A stretch of DNA of 64,000 bases from Halobacteriovoraceae bacterium (GCA_002707495.1 PAMZ01000006.1:1-64000), one strand, 5' to 3'; positions 52,084-60,310 are shown, counted from the first letter of the stretch. Notes: generated by a model not told the origin, from the sequence alone. Made by a program: numbers and translations.

Positions 52084-53142
52084 ATGCTTACAGAACTTCG
52101 AAATCAGCAAACACAAAAAATACCAAGTCATAGTGTTTTTAATAATTGGGATGTTATCACAGAGGGTTGGTATTATGTTTGTGGTTCAAAAGAATTAACT
52201 CGTAATAGTGTTAAATCCTTTAAGATTTGCGGTCAACATATTGCTGTTTTTAGAAATAGTAAGGGAGAGCTTGCCGCGATGGATGGCTATTGTGCACATA
52301 TGGGAGTCGATCTTGGAATTGGGTCTGTAGTTGATGATAAAATCCAATGCTATTTCCATCATTGGAAATACGATAAGTCGGGAAACTGTGTACACATTCC
52401 TGCTCAAAAAGAAATCCCAAAAAAATCCTGTTTAAATACCTATGCAATCCAGGAGGAGTATGGAGTTATTTGGATCTATCCAGCAAGTGAAGCTACTCAG
52501 AAAGTGCTTGAGGTTCCAGAACTTAAAGATAGGGAGGTACTTGTAAGTCTAGGAGAGCCTTATGAGCGCACTTGTCACCATCATATAACAATGATTAATG
52601 GGATTGACCCACAACACTTAAAAACGGTTCATAATATTCAAATGGATATGGACCTTAATATAGAAATGGTAAATGAGGCGACAATAGATATCGAATTGAG
52701 CGGAACTATTCCTAACGAAAGATTTATAGAAAAACTATCGAGAATTTTTATAGGTAGTAACTACGGATATTCCATGAGATATCAATTTACTACTTTAGCC
52801 GCGCTTACAACACTAAAACAGACCAAGCTTTTTGGTAAGTTTGATATTATTCCAGTTATGAATATGATCTTTTCCTATCAAACAATAGAACCTGGACGAA
52901 CTAAGGTTGTGCCTATTTTTATAACAAAAAAGAGAAGGGGCATCCATGGCTTTCTTTTTTCATTACTATGGCTTCAACTATCTAAGCTTGCGTTTAAAGT
53001 ATTACAGGATGAAGATGGTGCCGTTTACGATAATATTAGGTTCAATTCAGGTAATCTTCTTACTATAGATAAACCAATTACAAAGTATATTGGCTTTGTG
53101 AATCGATTAAAATCCTCTCCATGGAGTAGAGTTGAAAGCTAA
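52084..53142 (+). CDS. Rieske non-heme iron oxygenase (paralogue 3)
   Basis: 352 residues. Rieske ligands C70, H72, C89 and H92 (CAHMG...CYFHHW); iron site NGIDPQHLKTVH (D175, H178, H183), with a late DEDGAVYDN as probable Asp ligand. It is the first gene of a plus-strand unit with a second Rieske gene and an acyltransferase, and it overlaps that second Rieske gene by 11 bases. The Rieske segment is closest by eye to the protein that follows it, which suggests tandem duplication. Confidence 0.9.
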   Translation: MLTELRNQQTQKIPSHSVFNNWDVITEGWYYVCGSKELTRNSVKSFKICGQHIAVFRNSKGELAAMDGYCAHMGVDLGIGSVVDDKIQCYFHHWKYDKSGNCVHIPAQKEIPKKSCLNTYAIQEEYGVIWIYPASEATQKVLEVPELKDREVLVSLGEPYERTCHHHITMINGIDPQHLKTVHNIQMDMDLNIEMVNEATIDIELSGTIPNERFIEKLSRIFIGSNYGYSMRYQFTTLAALTTLKQTKLFGKFDIIPVMNMIFSYQTIEPGRTKVVPIFITKKRRGIHGFLFSLLWLQLSKLAFKVLQDEDGAVYDNIRFNSGNLLTIDKPITKYIGFVNRLKSSPWSRVES

Positions 53143-54223
53143 GCATAGGCCTAAAGATGGTTTATCAAGATTTGAAAACCTAAATACGCAACCCCATCAT
53201 AAACAAAAGATTTTTAACAATCACGAGATTTTAACTAAGGGTTGGTATCCCGTATGTGCATCAAGCGAGCTTAAAACTAATTCTGTGAGCTCATTTAAAA
53301 TATTTAGGCAAAGGATTGTTGTATATAGAGGCGAATCTGGTGAGGTTTACGCACTTGATGCTTTTTGTCCCCACTTAGGTGCTGATTTAGGAAACGGAAG
53401 AGTCAAAGGTGAAAATGTTCAATGTTATTTCCACCAATGGGAATTCAATGGATCTGGACAGCTTGAAAAAATACCCTGTTTAGAAAAATTGGATCCAAGT
53501 TTAAGTAAGCTTAAAACTCATCACTATCCCGTGCAAGAGAAGTATGGACATATTTGGGTCTTTGCCGGAGAGAGTGCCACTCACGATGTCATCAATCCGC
53601 CAGCACTTTTAAATGAGAAAGTGAGTGCTTGGTACTTAAAAGAAATAACCTTGTTTGCACACCATCACGTTATGATGGCAAATGGAGTCGATCTTCAGCA
53701 TTTTGCCACAGTTCATGCACTAGATATTAAATTTGATTATAATGTCTCTGAAAACGACGATGATACTTTTGTATGGAACTTAAAAGGCAAGATCCCCGAT
53801 ACAAATTTAAAAGGAAAATTGGCTCGTTTTTTTTTGGGAGATACATTTGAATACGAAGTGAAGTTTGCGGGTGCATCGTTAATTGCAATAAGCTATGGCA
53901 AGAATGCAAAATTTCTAGGAAAACCTTTCCCGGCCTTAAATGTCTTGTGGGGGTGTTTGCCTCAAGAAAGTGGAGTTAGTAAAGTTCGAATCTTTTTTGT
54001 GACCAAAAAACGAAAAGGACTTACTGGGAATGTAAAAAACTTTTTTCTCTACGGCTTTACCATGCTACTTTTAATGATGCTCAGAGATGAAGATATTGAA
54101 GCTTTCCCAAATATGCGCTTTAACACGAATAGACTGATAGAGGCAGATAAGTCTCTGGCAAGATTTATTCAATTAATAAATAAATCACAAATCTCATCTT
54201 GGGGTCGTCGCGATGATTCGTAA
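53132..54223 (+). CDS. Rieske non-heme iron oxygenase (paralogue 4)
   Basis: 363 residues beginning at TTG, with GGAG about six bases upstream. Rieske ligands C79, H81, C98 and H101 (CPHLG...CYFHQW). Iron site NGVDLQHFATVH (D187, H190, H195). It carries an N-terminal extension of about 10 residues relative to the protein at 52084 (KHRPKDG). It overlaps the upstream gene by 11 bases and the acyltransferase by 11. Confidence 0.9.
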   Translation: MKAKHRPKDGLSRFENLNTQPHHKQKIFNNHEILTKGWYPVCASSELKTNSVSSFKIFRQRIVVYRGESGEVYALDAFCPHLGADLGNGRVKGENVQCYFHQWEFNGSGQLEKIPCLEKLDPSLSKLKTHHYPVQEKYGHIWVFAGESATHDVINPPALLNEKVSAWYLKEITLFAHHHVMMANGVDLQHFATVHALDIKFDYNVSENDDDTFVWNLKGKIPDTNLKGKLARFFLGDTFEYEVKFAGASLIAISYGKNAKFLGKPFPALNVLWGCLPQESGVSKVRIFFVTKKRKGLTGNVKNFFLYGFTMLLLMMLRDEDIEAFPNMRFNTNRLIEADKSLARFIQLINKSQISSWGRRDDS

Positions 54224-54968
54224 ATTAAGCTTGCAAGAGTGGTTTCTCATATACCAACTTCAAAAAATTGAAAATAATCATGCTCACCTGCCATTTATAT
54301 TAAAAGTAGATACCTCAGCTTTGGAATGTCATTTTAAGGAAAATGTGCCTTACACCACTGTTTTGGTAAAAGCTGCGAGCTTATGGCAGGAGGGTTCTCC
54401 CATTACAAAAAAACAAGTCTTTAATACAATATTTGGCTTAAGACTATATGAAAATCATACGGGCAATGTGAATGTTCCAATATTGCTAGATCATGAAGGC
54501 ACCCCTTATATGTCCGTTATGACAATAAAGAACGCTAAAGATAAATCACTTCTAGAAATTCAAAATGAGTTTTCGCAATATTCAAAGTCTAATCCCAAAG
54601 AGCTTTTTATAGGTAGTAAAATGCTAGGGAAGAAAAATAATTTTTTTAATCGTTCACGTTTAAAATTAGTACATTTTATAGTTAATAATTTCCCTCAAAT
54701 TCAAGAGAAATACGAGGTAGGTACCACTTCAGTTTCTTCGCTTTTAAAGTTTTCAAAACCAGAGGTTAACTTGGTTACAACCGCCAAAGGCCCTGGAGCC
54801 TTTAGTTTATGTGTGAGCTCCATTGATAGGGTAAACAATAAGCTTGAGTTAGGTATTTCTTGGGATCATCAAACTGGTGATGGCCATGAAGCGGCCAAAG
54901 CTTGTTATCAATTGGCAGAAATATTACAAGGTCAGGACTCTGATTTATTCAAAAGACTGATAACTTGA
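54213..54968 (+). CDS. Stand-alone CAT/E2-type acyltransferase
   Basis: 251 residues. The catalytic pattern SWDHQTGDGHEAAK carries H219-x-x-x-D223-G224, the HxxxDG motif shared by chloramphenicol acetyltransferase and the E2 catalytic domain of 2-oxoacid dehydrogenases. There is no lipoyl or E1/E3-binding domain, so it is not a dehydrogenase component. It could transfer an acyl group from CoA or a carrier onto a hydroxyl or amine of the cluster's product. It overlaps the convergent GH3-like gene by 37 bases. Confidence 0.65.
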   Translation: MIRKLSLQEWFLIYQLQKIENNHAHLPFILKVDTSALECHFKENVPYTTVLVKAASLWQEGSPITKKQVFNTIFGLRLYENHTGNVNVPILLDHEGTPYMSVMTIKNAKDKSLLEIQNEFSQYSKSNPKELFIGSKMLGKKNNFFNRSRLKLVHFIVNNFPQIQEKYEVGTTSVSSLLKFSKPEVNLVTTAKGPGAFSLCVSSIDRVNNKLELGISWDHQTGDGHEAAKACYQLAEILQGQDSDLFKRLIT

Positions 54969-56305
54969 TCTGGATTACGATAGATAAGTGGCCCTAATTT
55001 AATATCGCCTTTTTTAATTTTAAATATATGCTCGTAGACCTGCGATATCCGAGAGTTTAAATTCTCAATAGTGCAATGAACAGGTGTTTTAAGCTGCCCA
55101 AGCTCCCTGGCGTTATGATAATGGATATTTTTTCGAAGTCCCTTTTCGACCTTATCTATTTCAGCTTCACTTAGATGAGACTCGGAAAGGAAAATATATC
55201 TTTTATTTTCTTTATCAGGGACCACAAATTTAACTTTCGATCCTTCTATTGCTTGATAAGTATCAAGTTCGTGAAGTTTTTCCCCAACCAGGTCGGTAAG
55301 CTTATCAGCTCTTGCAACAAACTCAAAGCACGGCGTGTTTGAAATCTTTCCCGTAATTTTAACCAAATCTTTGATCTTATACCTTACAAGCCCACCTTTT
55401 TGGGAAATTATCATTTCATATATCGAGCCTTGCTTGACTTCATTCAGCTTTAAAAGATTGTTTTGATCGTCTAGAAATTCAAAATAAACTTCATTAATAA
55501 GAGGTACTTGGAGATCAGAATTGATAAGGGGAATGCTTAGAGGAGCTTCAGTTGCAAGGAGACCTTTTTTTTGAAAAATTACGTTGGGAAATAATTTTTG
55601 TAGTTTATGAAAATCCGCTTCAGCATTGGCATGACCCCAAGCTGAGATAAATTTCAATTTTGGAAAAGCGCTCTGCCTACTAATCCCCATATTATTTTCA
55701 AGATAATCAACCATCTCCAATAAATAGGTGGGAGACCATACTGAGATGATCTCAAGATCAGGAGTCTCTATAAAGGACTGACATATAGCTTTTTTATAGG
55801 AATTTGAATCTTTTAAGGAACTCACCCCTGGGACTTGAACAAGAAATCTTTTCACTAACCAACCAGTCACGCCACTTAAGTATTCACTATCATCTTTTAA
55901 GCCTTGTGGGTTTTCAATAAACTGAGGCGAGACTGTAAAAAACATCTTTAGAGAACGAAAGGAAATATTTTTTAAGACATCATAGCTCCAAATAATAAAC
56001 ATGATTTGAAAGCTCTTCATTAGGCTTTTTGTGTAGGGAATCTTCTTTGTAGCTCCGCCCGAACCTGAAGTTAGCTCGTAAGCAATTATGGTTTCGTTTT
56101 TGGGAATATTAAAACCAGACTTCTTAAACTCTTCAAAAGTTTGAGGTATCTGATTGTCTATTTGTAAATCACGTTTAAGTTTCTCTTGAATAATATGGGG
56201 GGTTTTTAAGTTTGATTTAAATTTCTTAAAATAGAAACTGGCATAGGTTTTATAAAATAAGAGGAATATATGATTAAGCACTTGAATCGGCCTTAATATG
56301 CTCAA
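54932..56305 (-). CDS. GH3 auxin-responsive promoter family acyl-activating enzyme
   Basis: 457 residues. Two GH3-like landmarks are visible: ELTSGSGGATKKIPYT (phosphate-binding loop of adenylating enzymes) and the later GLVRYKIKDLVKI. Plant GH3 enzymes adenylate acids and join them to amino acids; bacterial members form amides or thioesters in natural-product pathways. This copy probably activates the acid of the cluster's product. The nearby acyltransferases support this. It overlaps the hexapeptide gene by 32 bases and the convergent acyltransferase by 37. Confidence 0.78.
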   Translation of the reverse strand: MSILRPIQVLNHIFLLFYKTYASFYFKKFKSNLKTPHIIQEKLKRDLQIDNQIPQTFEEFKKSGFNIPKNETIIAYELTSGSGGATKKIPYTKSLMKSFQIMFIIWSYDVLKNISFRSLKMFFTVSPQFIENPQGLKDDSEYLSGVTGWLVKRFLVQVPGVSSLKDSNSYKKAICQSFIETPDLEIISVWSPTYLLEMVDYLENNMGISRQSAFPKLKFISAWGHANAEADFHKLQKLFPNVIFQKKGLLATEAPLSIPLINSDLQVPLINEVYFEFLDDQNNLLKLNEVKQGSIYEMIISQKGGLVRYKIKDLVKITGKISNTPCFEFVARADKLTDLVGEKLHELDTYQAIEGSKVKFVVPDKENKRYIFLSESHLSEAEIDKVEKGLRKNIHYHNARELGQLKTPVHCTIENLNSRISQVYEHIFKIKKGDIKLGPLIYRNPDQVISLLNKSES

Positions 56306-56897
56306 AAGGATAGACTCTGGTACCTGCTTTAATAAAAGTATTTGGGTCCATCGTCACACCTGGAGATAGGACTACTGCAGCACCTATAAAGGCATTATTT
56401 CCTATTCTAATTTTAGCAATGGTAAGTTCACCTGATTTTTCTTTAGGAGTAATGACATGACAAACAGAAAGAGACCTTTCTCCAAAAACCACATTGTCAC
56501 CCACTTCTAGTAAATTTCTATCATAATGTATTGAGCCTGGAGTCCAATAGACATTTTTCCCAATTTGAGACCCCCATGCTCTTAGCCATAAACTATAAAG
56601 CCCTGGGATAATCCTAAGAGTACTTTCAAACATTGGCACGGCGATAAAGAGAGATTGAATTTGATGTCCTGCCCACCAAGGAGAAAATTTTTTTTCTAAT
56701 ATATTAGATTTTCCCTCTTGAATGGGAGTGATAAAACAAAGAATTCTAAAACAGCCTAGGGGGAAAAAGTAGATTGAACTTAGAAGGCCCACAAGACCTA
56801 AGAGGTTTCCAGATTTAATCCAAACAATACTTGAAAGCATAATTATTGATATATGTATCAGCGGGAAAAGGCTAAAGAGGCGACTAAAAATTGTCAT
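56274..56897 (-). CDS. Membrane-associated hexapeptide-repeat acyltransferase
   Basis: 207 residues. Two or three membrane helices (about 5-55) are followed by left-handed beta-helix repeats (IGKNVYWTPGSIHY, LEVGDNVVFGERSLS, KIRIGNNAFIGAAVVLSPGVTMD). The family O- or N-acylates sugars and lipids. The helices suggest it works at the inner face of the membrane. It overlaps the GH3-like gene by 32 bases and the hydroxylase/desaturase gene by four. Confidence 0.75.
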   Translation of the reverse strand: MTIFSRLFSLFPLIHISIIMLSSIVWIKSGNLLGLVGLLSSIYFFPLGCFRILCFITPIQEGKSNILEKKFSPWWAGHQIQSLFIAVPMFESTLRIIPGLYSLWLRAWGSQIGKNVYWTPGSIHYDRNLLEVGDNVVFGERSLSVCHVITPKEKSGELTIAKIRIGNNAFIGAAVVLSPGVTMDPNTFIKAGTRVYPFEHIKADSSA

Positions 56898-57643
56898 GAA
56901 TTTTCCCTTTCAAGTTTAAGAGGAAAAAACAATTTAGTCATCAGACTACTTTTTATCTGAAACCCTAGCCTTGATGGTTTTATTAAAGGGGCATAATAGG
57001 ATTTATACAACCTATCCCAAATATTAAGATTAGCGCCAAAATTAATATTATTTTTACCTGAACTATGGTGCCAGGCGTGATCTAGTGGCGTTATCAAAAT
57101 AAGACTTAACAGTTTATAGGCTTTGGTTGAGGGATCGGGATAAATGGGGGAGTGTCTCCATAAATCAAGCATCGCAGTTAAGCTGATAGCAAATATATAC
57201 CAAGACTTGTCATTTAATAGAACCAGCATAAGCCCATTGACCCATATATAAGGCATTAAGAAGGTTGTCCAAAATGAATTTCTAGAAGTTGTGATAACAT
57301 CCATCTTTTGGGCTGAGTGATGCAAGAGATGAAAACCCCAAAACCCTTTCTTGTGAAGACCACGATGAATATGAAAGTAAATGAAGTCCAGAAATACAAA
57401 ATTAATTAAAAATGCTAACCAACCTGGGAGTTCCAGAGTGCCTTCATAAGGTTTCAAAAAGAATAATAATACAAAATAACTTTGGATGATAGGTACTGCT
57501 GTTCCTTGCATGAAAAGAGAAAATAGATCTATAAACCAATTTTCTGAACCTTTATCTTTAAATATTCGAAAACCTTCGATTAATATGGTTAAGACTACTA
57601 GTATAGTAAAGATTAAGAATTCAAGGCTAAATTTTAAATCCAA
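56894..57643 (-). CDS. Fatty acid hydroxylase / sterol desaturase family enzyme
   Basis: 249 residues with about four or five membrane helices. The three histidine boxes of the diiron fatty acid hydroxylase superfamily are present: HIHRGLH (H91, H93, H97), HLLHH (H105, H108, H109) and HAWHH (H189, H192, H193). Members hydroxylate or desaturate sterols, sphingoid bases or acyl chains using O2. This is the third type of iron oxygenase in the cluster and overlaps the Rieske gene upstream by ten bases. Confidence 0.9.
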   Translation of the reverse strand: MDLKFSLEFLIFTILVVLTILIEGFRIFKDKGSENWFIDLFSLFMQGTAVPIIQSYFVLLFFLKPYEGTLELPGWLAFLINFVFLDFIYFHIHRGLHKKGFWGFHLLHHSAQKMDVITTSRNSFWTTFLMPYIWVNGLMLVLLNDKSWYIFAISLTAMLDLWRHSPIYPDPSTKAYKLLSLILITPLDHAWHHSSGKNNINFGANLNIWDRLYKSYYAPLIKPSRLGFQIKSSLMTKLFFPLKLERENS

Positions 57644-58671
57644 AATTTAACCTCCAGCTCTTTTTTGGGAAGATTTCGAGGGTCCTTTCCGAGCTTTAAT
57701 TCATTGTAGACGGACTCAATGAGTACATGAATAACATCAGCGCTAGCATTGGAGAATTTCTCACCATATTTTTGAATGACTTTTCCTTGATTGTTTAAGA
57801 CAACGATATCTTGATCAATTACGGATTGTCCTTGAAAGCGTACAATGGGTCTTGAAATTTTATTTAATAATTTTGCCCCAAACTTATAAGTCAAATCTGT
57901 CCATACCCAAGTCTCAAATTCTGAAACAGGAATAGATTGACTCGTGATCCAGAATTCTTTTTTATCAATGATATATTTAACACAAGTCGTATTTGGCATA
58001 TGGTAGGTATCAATATGAATGATAGGCACTTTATTTGGATTTAAAAACCATGAAAACCAACCTAAGTTTGAAGTTTCACCCAAATATTCAATTATGACTC
58101 TGCCATCTTCACGAGTGACTTTTGTTTTAATTTCTTCATCAAGTGAATCCCTAAAAATTTTATCATGAACAAATACTGTATGAGGAACATCTATATAATT
58201 TTCAGCGCAATTTATAACGGTATTTTCAAATTTATTAAAGAGTCTTACTGTCTCATATCCAGTAGACTTGTAATGGGGCATCGAAAAAGGCTTTAACGGG
58301 GCCAACTCTGATTGTTCAAGCTGGACATAAATAAAATCATCCTGCTCGAGAGTTTTAAAAGCTTTAGCACAGCGACTACCAAGCTTTTTATTAGATTGTG
58401 GTCCCTCTGATGGAATACCAACTAATTTTCCATCCCCTTGAAAAATCCAGCCATGGTAAGAGCACTGAAGTTTACCGTCTTTAACCCATCCCTTAGAAAG
58501 CTGAGAGTTTCTATGAATACATCGATCTTCAAAAGCCCTTGGTTGATTATTTTCATCTCTAAATAAGACAATCCACTCTCCAAGTATCTTTCTGGCCATG
58601 GTTTCATTTGGCTTTAACTCGCGAGACTCACAAGCAATATACCAAAAATTTTTAAATCCCAGCTCACTCAT
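57634..58671 (-). CDS. Rieske non-heme iron oxygenase (distinct, ferredoxin-linked)
   Basis: 345 residues. Rieske ligands C51, H53, C70 and H73 (CIHRN...CSYHGW). Iron site NYIDVPHTVFVH (D161, H164, H169). The sequence around both sites differs from the four paralogues at 45198-54223 (CIHR rather than CPHM, NYID rather than NGID), so it belongs to another branch. A ferredoxin gene lies two bases upstream, a probable electron donor. It overlaps the desaturase gene by ten bases. Confidence 0.9.
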   Translation of the reverse strand: MSELGFKNFWYIACESRELKPNETMARKILGEWIVLFRDENNQPRAFEDRCIHRNSQLSKGWVKDGKLQCSYHGWIFQGDGKLVGIPSEGPQSNKKLGSRCAKAFKTLEQDDFIYVQLEQSELAPLKPFSMPHYKSTGYETVRLFNKFENTVINCAENYIDVPHTVFVHDKIFRDSLDEEIKTKVTREDGRVIIEYLGETSNLGWFSWFLNPNKVPIIHIDTYHMPNTTCVKYIIDKKEFWITSQSIPVSEFETWVWTDLTYKFGAKLLNKISRPIVRFQGQSVIDQDIVVLNNQGKVIQKYGEKFSNASADVIHVLIESVYNELKLGKDPRNLPKKELEVKFWI

Positions 58672-58672
58672 T

Positions 58673-58966
58673 TCATTTACCTATGTATTCGATTGAAATA
58701 TCACCGGAGCATTTTAGCTGGCAGGCAAGCCTGGGATGAGATTGGTCGTCCGCCATAATTTCTAAAAGTTCTAATTCATCATCTGAGGCAGGAGTTAAAT
58801 GTTCATGTCCTCTTAGGATATTAACTAAACAGGTCCCACATATGCCAGTTCTGCATCCAAAAAGAATAGGGGAGTGAGTGGCATCCAGTTGTTTACTTAA
58901 ATTGATGCCCATTTCTAATTCGATGGTTTCATTATCTTTAGTCTCTAATTGGAAGGTCTTAGGCAT
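58673..58966 (-). CDS. Plant-type 2Fe-2S ferredoxin
   Basis: 97 residues. Ligands C38-x4-C43-x2-C46 and C82 match a 2Fe-2S ferredoxin (CRTGICGTC and RLACQLKC). It should carry electrons to the Rieske enzymes. No ferredoxin reductase gene is present in the cluster, so a housekeeping reductase must be shared. It overlaps the diiron gene upstream by eight bases. Confidence 0.9.
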   Translation of the reverse strand: MPKTFQLETKDNETIELEMGINLSKQLDATHSPILFGCRTGICGTCLVNILRGHEHLTPASDDELELLEIMADDQSHPRLACQLKCSGDISIEYIGK

Positions 58967-60152
58967 AAATTTTTCTTTTAAAAGAATTAAGAGCTTTTTT
59001 ATTAGACTTCAGATGAGATTCAATAGAAGTAGATCGCATTTTACCTCCGTCTTTAGCCGCATCATTTAAATAATCAATCTCTTGCAAATAGTTCTTATAG
59101 CTCTCCAGTGCTATTTGATGAGTTTTAAAACTCTCATTCATACCTTGGTTTTCCTGGCAAAAACATAATTCCATCATATGAATTGCATCTTGGTGATTTA
59201 ATTTGAATATTCTTGAGCGAAGGACTTTATAAATCGCATTGAAAGTTGCGGGCTCATACCAAAAAATACCATTTACCGTACTCGTAAAATGAGAATGATC
59301 TTTTAAAGTCCCCTCAATACCCATCGTAGCAATTCTTTTTTCAAAAGCAGTAGGTTTTTTTAGCATTTTTAAAAGGTCAGTTCCAATAATATTTGAGCTA
59401 TTAAAATGGTAAGACTCATCCATAAAATGATAATAACTTATTTTGCTAGGTATAGGAGCATTTTCTTTATCATCAGCCTGCTCATAAAACTCACTTAATT
59501 GATGTTGAACTATTTTCCCATTAAGCGTTCTCAATCCTCTTACAGATAAGTATTGGCAGGCAATGAAAGCATTGCTTGAACTTAAGAGTCCATAGCTTTG
59601 CAATTGAAAGCGTTTCCAAAGTCTTTTAAAGAAATTTGTATTTTGAAAAATCATAGTTTCTGAAAAATATGGTCTCATGGGATAAGTAAAAATACGTTTT
59701 CCAAAAACTTCTTTTTCGACTTCTTCAGATACGATTTTAAAGGCTTCAATATGAGCTCTTTCTTGCATAGATTCAAAATCTAATGTTTCACAAACCAGTC
59801 TAAAGTCCTCTATTCCATAGAGTCCGGCAGCGGCAGTTTGATTAAAATAAATTGTCGCAATTTCAGCAGAGATGATTTGTGAATAGTACCCAACCCAATA
59901 AAGTTGGTTAAGAAGCACCCTCTCTGATTTACTTGCTTGATCCCACAAGGGTGTCCCGTAAAGTAATGAAAATTTCTCTGGATTCCAGAACTCATCTTTA
60001 CAGTCTGAGTATTTAAAATCACTTCCCGCCTGATCTAATAATTCAGTATGATCTTGGTGTTTATTTTTTTTGAAATTGAACTTCAAGCGCTTAAAAGTTT
60101 TAGCATCGTCTTTAAGGCTAATATCAAGTCTTTGGGCCAATTCTCGTTGCAT
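58959..60152 (-). CDS. Diiron AurF-like or ferritin-like oxygenase
   Basis: 397 residues, mostly helical. A diiron pattern is visible: E97 (SAEIAT), E131-R-A-H134 and E246-S-Y-H249, all on predicted helices. The family could be AurF-like N-oxygenases, which convert amines to hydroxylamines or nitro groups, or another ferritin-like oxygenase; I cannot decide. It is the first gene of the minus-strand operon that continues with ferredoxin, Rieske, hydroxylase, acyltransferase and GH3. AGGTAGGA precedes the ATG. Confidence 0.65.
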   Translation of the reverse strand: MQRELAQRLDISLKDDAKTFKRLKFNFKKNKHQDHTELLDQAGSDFKYSDCKDEFWNPEKFSLLYGTPLWDQASKSERVLLNQLYWVGYYSQIISAEIATIYFNQTAAAGLYGIEDFRLVCETLDFESMQERAHIEAFKIVSEEVEKEVFGKRIFTYPMRPYFSETMIFQNTNFFKRLWKRFQLQSYGLLSSSNAFIACQYLSVRGLRTLNGKIVQHQLSEFYEQADDKENAPIPSKISYYHFMDESYHFNSSNIIGTDLLKMLKKPTAFEKRIATMGIEGTLKDHSHFTSTVNGIFWYEPATFNAIYKVLRSRIFKLNHQDAIHMMELCFCQENQGMNESFKTHQIALESYKNYLQEIDYLNDAAKDGGKMRSTSIESHLKSNKKALNSFKRKIYA

Positions 60153-60184
60153 AAATTAAGTTCCTACCTGCCCGGTAAGTGTAT

Positions 60185-60203
60185 CTAGATTTGTTCCTAG
60201 ATT
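60185..60203. repeat. Direct repeat in the promoter region of the oxygenase operon
   Basis: CTAGATT occurs at 60185-60191 and 60197-60203, spaced by 12 bases, between the -10 and the start of the minus-strand operon. It could be an operator for a regulator. No function is shown. Confidence 0.25.
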
Positions 60204-60226
60204 CAATAGGTTAGGGTCTAAATTAC

Positions 60227-60232
60227 ATTATA
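60227..60232 (-). promoter_or_regulatory. Candidate -10 of the minus-strand oxygenase operon
   Basis: Perfect TATAAT on the minus strand. The -35 region is weak. The leader would be about 68 bases. Confidence 0.4.
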
Positions 60233-60276
60233 TGGGGTCACATATATCTTCGATATCCTCAAAACATGTATGTGCC

Positions 60277-60304
60277 TTGAATTTACTGCTATATAGCCGA
60301 TAAA
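60277..60304 (+). promoter_or_regulatory. Candidate promoter of a leaderless transcript for the 837-residue protein
   Basis: TTGAAT (60277-60282), a 16-base spacer and GATAAA (60299-60304), with six bases to the GTG at 60311 and no Shine-Dalgarno sequence. Confidence 0.4.
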
Positions 60305-60310
60305 TATCAT

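Noticed and set aside
54213..54968. Dihydrolipoamide acyltransferase (E2) of a 2-oxoacid dehydrogenase complex
   Set aside because: There is no lipoyl or E1/E3-binding domain and no E1 or E3 gene nearby.
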